Shown here: piece by piece, positions 45,481 to 58,245 of the stretch
Layout of the letters: the number at the start of each line of letters is the position of its first letter
Numbering within the stretch: the stretch's first letter is position 1
Origin: Rhabdophis nuchalis
Lineage: Eukaryota; Chordata; Lepidosauria; Squamata; Natricidae
Direction of reading: 5' to 3'
NCBI GenBank assembly: GCA_039707465.1
Contig: CM077658.1
Span: 12,460,574 to 12,524,573, forward strand
DNA length: 64,000 nt
Notes under the pieces: generated by a model
What the model was told of the DNA's origin: nothing
Seen by the model: only the letters and a program-made list of their open reading frames with translations
Database searches by the model: none
Translations under genes and position numbers: made by a program

Positions 45481-46635
45481 TTTTTGAAATAGACTGATAT
45501 AAAATTATGAGATGACTCTATATCACATAATCTTATTCTAGGAAAAAAAGGGGGGATTTTTTTTTGGGAGAATTTTCCTTTTTACTCCATTTTCCTTTTG
45601 TTATATAAAACCACCACTTGAGACCAAGAATCGTATGAAATGTTATTACTATTTTTTTTTACAAAACATGCCTTGTTTGTTTAATGAGATGGTTTTGTCT
45701 CATTTAATTTTAATTAACATAATAATTTTAATCTTCTTTTTGACTGAGCTGCCATGAGGGCCCCGCTGGGATTATAAGGTGGGAAAGAAATGTGATAAAA
45801 CTGATTAATAAATACTCAACTATTTTTGATTTGCAAATAATCCTACATTGGCAAGAAGGTTCACTGCACTTTTGTACTTTCACTTTGTATCTGATTAAAA
45901 AAAGTAAAACTTATTTACAAAGTGTAGCCCAACTTGGTCCTGAGCAGATCCATCATTGCTACTATAGCCACACATGTAATCCTACTCACAGCAGTGACAC
46001 ACAAATAGATCATGTCAAAATAAAAAGCATATATGTTGCAGCAGGTTGAGCATTACAAAAATGAAAGAACTACAGTGGTACTTATCAAAGCTGTGTAAAT
46101 TGTCAAGATGGTGCCTTGCTTTGATGAAGGTTCAAGGGAAGTACACTCTTGTTGAAGATGTTTAATGGACCTTCACAATCTCTTCTTCTCAAACTTTGAA
46201 ATAACAGGTTTGCTTCCCTTTGCCAAGATAGCTGTTTTGACTATTACAAATGTTGATCATGGCTGTAAGGCAGTATAAATGTCTTCATGTGCGTGCACAC
46301 ACATACATGGTATGAAGCACGTTAGCAAGGCAAATTAAAGTAATATCAATTACTGGGATATACAGTGTTCCATCATGGGATGCTTTGCTACCACATCGTC
46401 AAAAGTTAAATGTTCCATTCCATAAATCAGGAGTGTAGTTAGGCTCATTTTCAAGTTGAATTACTTAAAGAAGACCTGGGATCGTTTATTTTGAGGTTAT
46501 ATCCTGGTATAACAGTTTCTAGACTGTTACTTGGGTCTCTTTTCAACACTGGAAATGGGACAGTGTCCTGCAATGCAGCTGGAATAACAAGCTAGCCTAA
46601 TAGATCTAGGCAGATGTAGCTCTAAGTAAACATAC
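45481..46635. other. No gene; LINE tail remnant at about 45737-45817
   Basis: 'gagctgccatgagggccccg', then 'ggattataaggtgggaaaga', resembles a LINE 3' tail. The 85-codon frame at 45792-46049 has no motif. Confidence 0.4.
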
Positions 46636-46805
46636 CCTCCAAAGAAGAAGTTGTGAATGCTCCAATACTGGAAGTTTTTAAGAAGATATTGGATGACCAT
46701 TTGTCTGAAGTGGTGTAGGGTTTCCTACCTGAGCAGGGGGTTAGACTAGAAGACCTCCAGAATCCCTACCAAATCTGTTTTCCTATTCTATTCTATTCCT
46801 TTCCA
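46636..46805 (+). mobile_element. CR1 LINE 3' end
   Basis: 'gaagttgtgaatgctccaat', 'ggggttagactagaagacct' and a (CTATT)-like terminal repeat 'cctattctattctattcctt' are the normal CR1 end. Confidence 0.92.
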
Positions 46806-46981
46806 TTCTCCATGTAGGTGACATACAGGTGAAATCACCAGGAAATAATCAAATGACGAGTGAAAATCTATTGCAAAATGGGTCCTCCTGTGGCTGGGGG
46901 GAAGATGCCCAAACAAATTATACCTTGTATTTTGAAGTGATCTCAATATTACACACTCTTGTAGCACTATTAAAATCTCTC

Positions 46982-47640
<659 letters not shown>

Positions 47641-48656
47641 CATGATGATTCAAACTCTGGCAAGGTTAATATTCTGCAGATGTTTACTTGCAAATAGGAA
47701 CCACAAAAATTCCATTGGGAGCTTATGATTCAATTAAGGTTTGCTTTCTGGTTCTACTAGCCACAATTTCTCCAATATTAGTTAAATCTATATTTGAATG
47801 TATTACTCTAATTATTCAAAATCTAAAATGGACTAAAATATTGAATTTCAATTAAGTTTAACATGGAACATTGTCTTCTGTTCAGTCTTTGGGTCTTGAA
47901 ATCAGTCTCTCCCTCTCTCTCTCTCTCTGACAAAAGAATAAAGTTAACGAGCACATTATCTTTTTACTTACATTAATTACTGCTATTCTTCTAGGCTTGT
48001 CTTCAGTGTATTTTTGCATCATTTGCAATTCATTGAAAAGGCCACTACAATTCATCTTTCTAAAGGCCAAAGCACATTCTAGAATTAAATTTCTAGAAAT
48101 AAATTCAGTTCTAAAGGGGAATTATGTGTTGAACATGGAGGCTAGCTGTTTATTTCTTCTTTTTCTTTCTCTTTCTTTAAAGAACTTCACTGTTTGCAGA
48201 AATAATATTTTTATTCTTCCTACGTCATCCCAAAATTATGGGCCATGGATTAATTTTCTGTGGCTTACTGTCTAATTTCCAGGGCCATTGAGCAAGGAAA
48301 CAATTCATATTCTCTCTCATGAAAGGAATGGAAATGGTGTCTGTGTGCACGTGCCTAATTCTTGCTCAAACTCTCAACCATGATAATGCAAAAGTTACTG
48401 TTCTTAGAACAGAATGCTCCAGAGAATGCTAGAATGTTCTGTATTCCCAAGGATCATGCTATTCCAAAGTTAATCCTCAAAACAAGCCAGATGCATCTAG
48501 AACAGAGGTTCTCAAAGAGTAGTTGAATAGCTGAATATCCTAAAATTTCTCAATTTTAATGTATAATTCAGTAAATACTGATACACCATAAGAAAGGCTA
48601 AGCGCTAAAGAATTGAGGCCTTTGAACTATGGTGCTGGAGAAGACTCCTGTGAGTC
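47641..48656. other. No gene; (CT)n tract at 47906-47929
   Basis: AT-rich DNA with a short CT dinucleotide run. The 92-codon frame at 47997-48275 has no motif. Confidence 0.5.
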
Positions 48657-48753
48657 CCTTAGACCAGGGGTCTCCAACCTTTGCAACTTTAAGTCTGAAG
48701 GACTTCAGCTCCCAGAATTCTCCAGCCAGCTAAGGCAATCCCCTGCCTTAGAC
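48657..48753. mobile_element. hAT-like MITE, one arm deleted, perfect 8-bp duplication
   Basis: The element at 48665-48745 (81 bp) begins 'caggggtctccaacctttgc'. It keeps one arm of the hairpin MITE seen at 23755 ('cttcagctcccagaattctc') but retains only 'caatcccctg' of the other. The duplication 'ccttagac' is perfect at 48657-48664 and 48746-48753. Confidence 0.88.
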
Positions 48754-50395
48754 CACAAGGCAATCAAACCAGTCAGTCCTAGAGGAGATCAACCCTGACT
48801 GCTCTTTAGAAGGCCAGATCCTGAAGAGGAAACTCTAATACTTTAACCACTTAATAAAAAGGAAGGACTCACTGGAGAAGAGCCTCATGCTGGGTCCAGT
48901 TGAGGGCAAAAGAAGAAGGGGATGACAGAGAATGAGGTGGCTGGCTGGAGTCACCAAAGCAGTAGGCGTGAGCTCAAATGGATGATGGGGGTGGTGGTAG
49001 AGGACAGGAAAGCCTGGAGGAACATTGTCCATGGGGTGGTGATGGGTTGGACATGACTTTGCAGCTAACAACAACAAAATATTGATACCTATAATCCACA
49101 TAACCAAATATGTTATGGGATTCTCATTGTTAAAAATGTAAGGGGTTCATGAGAACAAAATGCATGAGAAACACTGGTCTAGAACACTATAAATCACTTT
49201 TAATTCATAATACTTTCTGGGGGGGAAAATAGACTGCTAAATTGAGGCACATTCACTATTGTGTCTTTCTAGATAGGACAGTAGGGAATTATAGTCCGGC
49301 AACAACTAACCAATCATACTTCCTACCTCTTGCAATTAAAAAAAAAAAAAAGAATTTGAAATAGAATCCAGTTTATAATTATCAAAGATAATTCTTTTTC
49401 CAGACAATCTTATATTTTTATACCGGAGGCTAATTTAGCACGCTCATATATATGACAGAACTCAAATTGAAGAAATATATAGTTTGGAACTTACACATAT
49501 ATACATGCAAATATAAGATATTGAATTTTCTGTCATCATCTTTCTATTGCTACTGTTAGTATCAATCAGGAGTAATCTTTAGTGTTCAGAAGCCTACTGA
49601 AATGTAATTTTTAAATGGTCCTAATAAGAATTCTAATATACTTTCTCTTAAAGAAAATTATTTTTCTCTCTTTGATTCATCTTAAAATACTAATGAGAAC
49701 GTTACATTAATAGTTCCTCATTAGAATTCTTTTTTCTCTTTTTTCACACAAAAAAATCCTCATCACAGCAGACTCTTTGCAGATGGACACACCTATTTCT
49801 CCCCACTTTTAATACAGCAAGCTGTCATAATACATTTGTTAAGATATGAATAAATTATGCTAATAGAAATGAGTAGGCAGGTGCAATATTTTTTTTAAAG
49901 TTCAGTTCCTCACAATTCCTTTTCCATATAAACCTTTTAAAAATTACTTTCACAGCTTCTCACATTGTTTATTTAGGTCTCTAAGTATACTTGTCCTCTA
50001 TGTGTAGAAGTTGCAATATGTTTGACTTCCCGAATGCTCAGCCAAAGTTGACTATGGATTTCTGGAAGTTCAAGTCTGAATATTTGAAATTTGGAAAGCA
50101 CTGTCTTAAATGAATATGGTACTTGTGGCACATCAGACATTGAAACTCATTTGATGCATCTCCCATGGTTTTGTAACGATGCTGGATGTTCATCTAATTG
50201 TTTAAATTGATATGTTTGTGTCTTGTATCTTCCTGCTGGAGCTCACTGGGTATATACAAGACCGCTGACTTCATCTCCCTCTCCCACAACAATCTTGTGA
50301 AACAGGGTCAATGGCTAACTTCCATGACTGAATGTGAACTACACCATGCAACTAAACCATGGCACCACATTAGGTACAGATAGAAGTAAATATTT
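48754..50395. other. No gene; AT-rich DNA
   Basis: Only weak scraps are seen. 'gggaattatagtccggcaac' near 49287 and 'ttctggaagttcaagtct' near 50059 look like eroded transposon arms but have no paired ends. Confidence 0.4.
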
Positions 50396-50568
50396 ACAGA
50401 ATACCAGAGTTGGAAGTTGCCCTAGAGCTCTTCTAGTCCAACCTCCTGCCCATGCAGGAGATCCTATACAATTCCGGACAAATGGCTATCCAATCTTTTC
50501 TTTAAAATATCCAGCTATGGAGCAGCCAAAACTTCTGAAGGCAAACTCTTCCAGTGATTAATTGTTCA
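50396..50568 (-). mobile_element. CR1 LINE 3' end
   Basis: 'accagagttggaagttgccc', 'ttctagtccaacctcctgcc' and 'cttccagtgattaattgttc' are CR1 in reverse orientation. Confidence 0.9.
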
Positions 50569-52692
50569 ATAAATTTATCCTTTCAACAGTCTTTCAAAAG
50601 CTCCTATTTTTCTGACCACAGTTTTTTTATTTCAGTTTCCCCACTCTCCCTTTTGAGAACATTGGAAACAGCCCACTGTGTAGGAAATAAGCAGTTGACA
50701 GGATTAATTTTAAGGAGGTTGCATTCTGTAGGAGTGTAAGTCACATAAGAGAGTAAGTCACATACTTGATATCGATGTGCCGTAGTTTGTATTATGTACT
50801 GCATAACTGAAAGTAGCTATTGCTCTTTTGTGGGAGGGGGTATTTTTCTCATAACTCTATTCAAGATATTATTTCCTATTACAGAATAACGTTTCCAGCA
50901 ACAAAGTCAATTTCTATTGCGGTGTTTCAACATAAATCCTTTTTATCTGTAAATAATAAGCCATAAAGGACATCCATATTTTGCCAGTGCAGGTGCATTT
51001 AGTGTAGAATGACAGACTCATAAGGCTCACATTAAAGTAATTGCCCAGATTTTTTGGAGGTGGGGAAGACTGAAATCCAGGTTCATTGAGTATGATGTGT
51101 ACATTTGACTAAGTTATGTCTGTTTCAGACTATTAGGTTTGTTTTTTTTAATTGCTCCAAAATACTTAAAATTCACAATAATGATTGTTCGGCCAGCCTA
51201 CTAACAGGACAGTGATTTTAATGCCATTATAATGGAAAAACACCCCTAGGTTAGTTTGGAGAAACAAATTCTGTTACTTGGAGCCTTTCAGATGATGGAT
51301 GATGTCTTGATACACAACATGTCTGGCAATTTTTAGTGCTGCATTTGGATGGAACTTCTTTTGCAGAAGAAGAGGGGGAATAAATTTATTAGAATATTAT
51401 CACCCTGATGGCAATAGTTTGTTTCTTTATATCCTGGTACCATTGTAATGAACTGGAAGGCTTCTATCTTTCTCGCCTAAAAAACATTTATTACTTAAAA
51501 TATAGCAAAAGGGTTGCCAATATTGCAGAAACTGGTGTAGAACAATAATGGTTTAAATGGAATTTGGGTTACGAAGTATTCTCATATGTTTTTACATATC
51601 ATGCTAAATATGCTCTCCTTAATTGTGATGTATTGGATTCATACAACATTTCCAGCCCATTCCATAGTTTACAAACCATACAATTTTAATTCAACAATAA
51701 GCCAAGCAAGCAAGAAACAAACAAACTATATTGTACTTCATCACAGTATTAGAGCTATCAATTTTTGACTGAACGTGGTTACGTTGCAAAGTTATCTCCA
51801 CTGAGTTCTATCCAAGTGATTTTTTTTTTTTTTGATAACCTCAACTTTGACTTTTAAATGATTTCCATGTTTCTGGGCCATCATTTAATTGCCTTGATTT
51901 AGTTCTCATTTAACATGGGTGACAATATAAATACGACAAATAAATAAATAAGCAAACAAACATCATTATTATAAAATATTCTCTTCTGTAGTTATAAACA
52001 TTTCTGGAGGTAACTCAGTTAATTGTGGCTTCAAGCAACCTTCAACCTAGCCAAGGCTGAAGTATTCAATAGGGTATCATTAATATGCATTGAATTCTTC
52101 CTGATAATGCCAATATTTCATCAGCATTCAGAACAAAGTGGAAATAGAATTCTGTTTACAATTTTCAGTGAACCACAGTTAACAACTTCATATTGGAGAT
52201 GATGGAGAGAACTCTAAAAACTCTAAAACTTTTTATGTCACGAGTATTTAACAATGTTGTTTAAGAAATAATTTCACTGGGGGAAGGTAATATAATGAAA
52301 AATTGAGAGTGGCTTTTAATTTGTTTTTTCCCCTTTTATTAACCGTGAATAATAAAAACAAGAATAATGACATTGTGTCTAGTTGCATACAAATGACCAT
52401 CTTTCCTTAAGAGCCAGCCTAATTAATAGGTTTTATAGGAGGTGTGAATATTCTAGCCATAGAATGCATTGCCTTTCAATTGCATCAATCGTCAAATTGG
52501 TTTTCTGGACTGTACTATTCCAATTGAATTGGACCCTTCTAAATATGTTTGATTCGTATATGGATTTACATTTTTAACAAATTAATCTAAGTCAAATTGG
52601 GCTAGCCTGTTAGGTTATTCAATCTGATATTTTGTAGTATCCAAATCCAATTAATAATAAAAATAATTAATACTCAGTGACCTAAATGAATT
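50569..52692. other. Long AT-rich stretch, no gene
   Basis: No repeat family was recognised. A T-run lies near 51821 and an (AAAT)n-like run near 51938-51950. Short frames lack motifs. Confidence 0.45.
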
Positions 52693-52837
52693 GTGCAGAG
52701 CAGGGGTGTCAAACTCACATTGCCACAATGTGACATCATCATGACTTCCCCCCCACTTTGCTAAACTGGGTGTGAGTGTGGCCAGTGCATGACACATCCA
52801 ATCCATGTGCTTTGAGTTTGACAGCCCTGATGTAGAG
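52693..52837. mobile_element. hAT-like MITE (CAGGGGTGTCAAACTC family)
   Basis: The element at 52701-52829 starts 'caggggtgtcaaactcacat' and ends 'gagtttgacagccctg', which are inverted termini. The flanks 'gtgcagag' and 'atgtagag' match at 6 of 8 positions. Same family as 56307-56433. No coding capacity. Confidence 0.85.
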
Positions 52838-53849
52838 CATATCCACCTTAACCAGGATTTTTTTTTCTTATTGTTTAATGCAATATTAAACAACCTTCTA
52901 ATTTGGACAAGTTATTTCTCATGAAAAACACTGGACATGAGCCATCAGACACTGTGTAAGAAATAACTTTGCTTCTGTTAGTTTTTTATCTTTTAAAACT
53001 TGTAAATCTATGTTTAACTATAACCTTTAAAATTAACCAATGTTAAAACTTTTAAACATATAGGAATATGCTGCCAAAAATTCAGTTGCACAGCCAAAAA
53101 AAAAATCCCTAAATGTTGGCAGCATTGTTTTTCTAACAATAACAAACAACTAATAACTTGCTGCAGTTGGTCCCTAATTTTTATTGTTCTTATTACTTAG
53201 GCTTTAAAAATAACGATAGTAAACTAGTGATGTAGCCCTTAGCTTACCACTATTGCAAAGGTACCAGTCTCCTCCAGACTACCTATTCTGAAGCCAAACT
53301 ACACCACGTAGAAGGAGTACCCTTCTCTCTTCTCCCCTCCACATACACACACATTCAGCATCCTATTTCACAAAAAATCATATTTATCCTGTATTCCATA
53401 CATTTTTACATAAAATAAATAAAATTCACTGATACCCATCATTAGGTCAAGGAGAGCTTAATTTCCCACCTGTTATTTTATTTCCCATCTTCTGTCTCCA
53501 TCTGTGAAATCTGTGGAACAAAAAGAGGGAAATGATCACCAGCTCCACTAATGGGCTCTCTAAGTTGTTCTTCCTTTGACAGGCACAGCATTATTGTGTA
53601 CTTGCTTCTGGCTTTAAAAAAATGCTGTTAGATGTTGTGTTTTAATACAATATTTATTAATATTTATTTAAATATTATTTAGACAGACAAACAATCCTCA
53701 CCAACTTCTTAAAAGGCACTTTTATCACAAAATGTATATTACAACTGTATGGAAGAAGAAAGCAAAAAAAATTACATGATAATAATAGGAGCCACAGGAA
53801 TGACTCTTCTAGAAATTTGTTTGGCTACCACCCAGGTTTCATTGTAGAA
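52838..53849. other. No recognisable feature
   Basis: AT-rich DNA; nothing assigned. Confidence 0.5.
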
Positions 53850-54061
53850 ATCACTAAGATGGTGGTTCTTGGAGACCATGGAAACAGGGTAACTGTGAAT
53901 TCCCATTCCCATGGTTGATTGATGTGATTTGTTTTGGGTTTGCTTTGGAATTTTGCTCTTCCAGTTGGTTGCATGTTCTATATGTTAGTGTTCTAGTTGT
54001 AAGCCACCCATGGTTTGGAAGTATAATATTATAATTAATAATAATAGTAATAATAATTAAT

Positions 54062-54063
<2 letters not shown>
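53850..54063 (+). mobile_element. LINE/SINE 3' tail with AT-rich trinucleotide end
   Basis: 'gttctagttgtaagccaccc' then 'atggtttggaagtataatat' matches the generic reptile L2/SINE tail (gtaagccgccc...ggcatata), ending in (AAT)-like repeats. The body upstream is not assigned. Confidence 0.5.

Positions 54064-54096
<33 letters not shown>
54064..54096. repeat. (ATT)11 microsatellite
   Basis: Perfect ATT run immediately before the GAA array. Confidence 0.95.
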
Positions 54097-54213
54097 GAAG
54101 AAGAAGAAGAAGAAGAAGAAGAAGAAGAAGAAGAAGAAGAAGAAGAAGAAGAAGAAGAAGAAGAAGAAGAAGAAGAAGAAGAAGAAGAAGAAGAAGAAGA
54201 AGAAGAAGAAGAA
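54097..54213. repeat. (GAA)39 trinucleotide array
   Basis: 117 bp of uninterrupted GAA. Long GAA/TTC tracts are known to form triplex structures. The poly-phenylalanine minus frame across it is an artefact. Confidence 0.97.
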
Positions 54214-54420
54214 TTGGAGCCCTTGGAGCAATACCTAGGGGACTACCTCGCTATGTGGAGGTTCTAGGTTTGCTGGACTTGAACATTCTAACTCTACAGA
54301 GGGCCACCCTGCTTGGAACAGCTTATATCCTCCGACGTTACCTTGACAGTCCCTAGGTCCTTGGTTAGGACTCGAGCTGTTGAGCTACCAACCAACCCCA
54401 AAGGCTGTGAATCTCTCCAA
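54214..54420 (+). mobile_element. R4/Dong-like LINE C-terminal remnant
   Basis: Reading from 54213 in the plus frame gives 'IGALGAIPRGLPRYVEVLGL', then 'LTLQRATLLGTAYILRRYL' and a stop near 54354. This 'GALG.IP...LQ..LLGTA.ILRR.L' pattern is the last segment after the restriction-like endonuclease in many reptile and invertebrate LINE proteins, which I believe belong to the R4/Dong type. The endonuclease itself is not present. A 3' UTR-like stretch follows to about 54420. Confidence 0.6.
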
Positions 54421-56298
54421 AGATTAACCACAGAATAATAAGAAAACCCATCAAGTTAGAGTTAAGATGGTCACTTGGAATTATTTTGCTCTGCAGTCAT
54501 ACTACTTCAGCTACTATTTGCTTAACTAAGTTTCCCACATATTCTTCTTCATTGACAGATGAGTTGTAACTCATCTGTAACTTAGCAATGTGTATGTAGT
54601 TCCATTAAGAAACTTTACTCGTGTTCCCCACCCCGTGAACTTTTCATCTTCTCATAATATTTCTTATAGTTTATATTTCTTATAAGCTTTCTCCCACAAG
54701 CATTTTCCTTGAAGTTGGTTTTCAATGAAACCCTGCAGTATCAAAAGTTGACATCAACTGTGTATCAAATCTCAGGAGAAGAGAACTTCTCTGTACTTTA
54801 AACAATTCTTTTGCTATCTAAAGCAATATTTATAAATTTGGTATGCTTTTGATATTTCCTCCCCTCGTGGAAAGGTATGGAGCTCTTTGCAGTGCACATT
54901 CATAATCTAAAGGTAGCTCTTCAATTAGATGTGCTTGAATGAATTGCTAAATTGTACTTTCCCAGTTGAGAAGAAATGATAACCATCCATTATAACTGTG
55001 GATTTCTTCTAAACTTCTACAGTATATCAATCTTTTAAAAAAAATGAGTAAGTTTTAAAAGTCCAGATGTTGACTTCACTTTACAAAAAAAAATATTTTC
55101 TATCATACTTGGATGAAAATGTAGCTAAAAATTAAATGTGATATACTAATAGCAAAGGCTTTCTCTTAAAGCCAACACAATACTATTTATTCAATGTATA
55201 ACATACATTTTTATTTAAACAGTATTGCCATTTATGTGCAAGAGACAGCTGTTAGCAAGATTTTAATAATGCTAATGTTTCCAGAAGCACAACAAGCCAT
55301 GAAAGAATTTCTTCTCCAATATTTTTCTGCAAGGAATCTTAATAATTCCAATGCCATTTGGTGCTTGTTCTGGCACCAAATATACTAAAGAGGATATGTA
55401 CAGGGGAAGAAGCTACATCATTTACAAACCAGGAAGTGGATTAGTTTGCAGCTCCAGAGATTAAAGAGGAAGACCTACCTTGTTTTAGCAGCTCTTCTTC
55501 TGAGTGTTGATAATAATTTTTTTTAAAAAAAACACCCTCAATCACAGGACAGTGTTGGCAATCTATTTGTGATATGTTATGGAATTTTAATATTTATCTG
55601 CATCTTACATTCAGCAGTTGTATTTCTTCATCAGCAGCTTTCCTAATACCTATACATAGAATTAGCCTGTCAAGAACCACATTTGAATAATTTCATGGAA
55701 GGCTTCTATTTCTAACTTCAGTTGGGAAAAGGTTGACCAACAAACATGGAATATCTTGCAGAAAAAATGATTTGCTATTTGGAAATGCAACAGTAATGAT
55801 GCACAAATATTTCATTCAAAGATTAGTTTCAAAGACCACTTGAATAATTAAGCTGACTTTCTGAATCAGGTTACCAATTCAAATTTGTGAATTAAATTGA
55901 ATGCAGGAGTCAATTTGATTTTCACTAGAAGGATGCTTGTACCTGCCTACACATCATTTTATAGTTCAGTCTGGTACAACAATTTGATTCTGAATGAAAT
56001 CAAGATGGATAATTTGGCTTGACGATGAAAATCAATTAGTTAAATTGGATTTGTATCAATTTTTGTGTTCCTACTGTGGAGGATTACACTGTTTACAATC
56101 TGTTTTATACAGTTTTACTGGATTAAATAAGAACTGTTTGAAAAGCTAATCCAAGGCAAAAACAGCCACAAATGTTACAAATCTATTTATGGTTATATTG
56201 ACCACCAACAAGCAGTAGGCAACTGGTTTCATCATTGTAGTACTGGAACCCATTAGATGCATTGCACATGGCTAGATATTTTCCAAAGAGTCCAAACC
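54421..56298. other. No gene; AT-rich DNA with one small hairpin
   Basis: It includes the hairpin at 54555-54578 and an 'aattgaat/caatttgat'-rich part at about 55820-56060. No assigned repeat. Confidence 0.45.
54555..54578. repeat. Short perfect inverted repeat
   Basis: The arms 'acagatgagtt' and 'aactcatctgt' flank a 2-base 'gt' loop. Confidence 0.85.
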
Positions 56299-56441
56299 CT
56301 CTACCACATGGGTGTCAAACTCACATTGCCATCACATGACATTTTGTGACAGTTTTCCCATTCGCAGGAGCTTGGGTGGGCATGGCCTGCATGTGATGTA
56401 TCTGGCTCATGGGCCACCAGTTTGACACCCCTGTTCTACCA
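56299..56441. mobile_element. hAT-like MITE (CAGGGGTGTCAAACTC family)
   Basis: The element at 56307-56433 starts 'catgggtgtcaaactcacat' and ends 'ccagtttgacacccctg'. The flanks 'ctctacca' (56299-56306) and 'ttctacca' (56434-56441) match at 7 of 8 bases. Same family as the copy at 52701. Confidence 0.88.
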
Positions 56442-58014
56442 CAAACCAAACACATGGACTATTATGATTTAAGTACAGGACATTAGTTGTATAATCTAGC
56501 AGATTATATATAATCTGTATAGAAGCTCTACGATCTATATAGCATCTATCAGAAGAATATATGAAATCTAACTTGTCTTAAATTTTCTGAGTAAGAGATA
56601 TGGATGTTTCACTACAATCATACCTCTGTATCAGATTTTACATGATTTAGTACTCTAATCTGTTTTTCCACCAAACCATCATGCATTTTCAGTTGATTCT
56701 ACTCAACCTCCTAACTAATGCAACATGCTAGATTTTTTCTTGATTACCTAAATTGCAATCAGTGCATCTGACTGCTTTGCATAAACCCTTATTGCCTTTT
56801 CTCCTTTGTGTTTTGCACATGAGTAATCTTTCTTCTGACAGAGAGACTCTTCCACCTTAGTGATTTCAAGAGTTTTCCTCTTCTTTTCCTTTCTTACTGC
56901 ATGTATAGTTTGAGTCTTGTACATATATGTTTTCGGAGCTGGCTTTCTCTCTTCTGCCTAATGCATATTTTCATCCACTCCATTTCCATCCTTGTCCCCT
57001 CCAATTACCTGATATACTTAGGGCTTATTAAACTGTAACCTGGAGCCAGTAGGTTTTACATGAAGGGAAATAGCTTTTAGCTGTTATTTCATCTACATTC
57101 TGCTAATAAGCTTAACATTTTAACCTTTAACTGGTTTGTACTAACTTGACTGACATCACTGGGCTGCAATTATAAAGGAAGCTGGAACCTGTTTTATTGT
57201 ACCACATTTCAGACAGCAATTTCTCATCCTTGTTTAGGAAGCCATTGATTTCCTTGAGGACTTTTTCTGCATGAAAGCATAGAAAAGCATCTGAAATAAT
57301 TTGCATAGCAACTCTTTTCTGAGTAAGAAATGTATGCATTTCTTTTATTTAAGATATAGCAGGACACAGACTTCGACTAGGTTAAATGCTAACTGAAATC
57401 AATGGAACTTAAGTTAAACAACCCTTATAATAGGGAAGGCAGGGGAAGAGATGCAAATCAGCCCAAATCTGGTTTGAATTGTCAGCCTGATCCAGTTCCC
57501 CAATCTGATATAATTTGAAATATCAATTAGTGTACATTGATTTACTTTGAATGGTTGGTTTCGTCATCAAATTGATATGATTTTAAGATGCAATTTAACA
57601 GATTGAATGCACGTGATTCAGTCTGTTGTTCACATTCAAAAGTTTTATACAACACTAGTCTCTAATAAGGGCACCGAAGCTCTACTAAATCCCTGATTAT
57701 TTTCTATAATTTTCTATTTTTTTAAAATTTCTATTTTGTATGATCCTATTATTTGTATTCAGTAGTGAATGTACACTATGGCTTTCTGTTTATACCAATC
57801 TTCAAAGCAGTTAACAATTCTTTTTCAAATGCACAATATAAAACCTAATAAAAGGAACACAAATAGCAAAAATGAAATTAATTGCAATCATTAAGGCAAC
57901 AATTAAACAGTTTCTGAAAGAAGAATGCTTTTGCTAGAGTAGGAGCCAAATGCAATTTCTTAAAAAGCACATTCAATAACCTGAAATGCTTTTTCCTGGA
58001 TACCAGGACATCAA
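56442..58014. other. No gene; AT-rich DNA
   Basis: A part at about 57465-57640 is rich in 'aattgat/atcaatt' words like 55820-56060, but no element boundary can be drawn. Confidence 0.45.
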
Positions 58015-58245
58015 GAGCCATGGTGGCACAGTGGTTAGAGTGCAGTACAGCAGGCTACTTCTGCTGACTGCCAGCTCCCTGCAGTTTGTCAGTTCAAAGC
58101 TCACCAGGCTCAAGGTTGACTCAGCCTTTCATCTTTCCAAGATGGGTAAAATGAGGACCCAAATTGTTGAGAGCAATGTGCTGACTCTGTAAACTGCTTA
58201 GAGAGGGCTGTAAAGCGATATATGAGTGCTACTGCTATCTTCAGA
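58015..58245 (+). mobile_element. tRNA-derived SINE, second family
   Basis: 'ggtggcacagtggttagagt' (A-box region), 'gtcagttcaaagctcacc' (B-box region), 'caaggttgactcagcctttc' and 'gactctgtaaactgcttaga', ending 'gcgatatatgagtgctactg'. Same order as the copy at 40408. Confidence 0.9.

Noticed and set aside
53854..54231. 125-codon minus frame with long poly-phenylalanine
   Set aside because: It is a translation of the (GAA)39 and (ATT)11 arrays.
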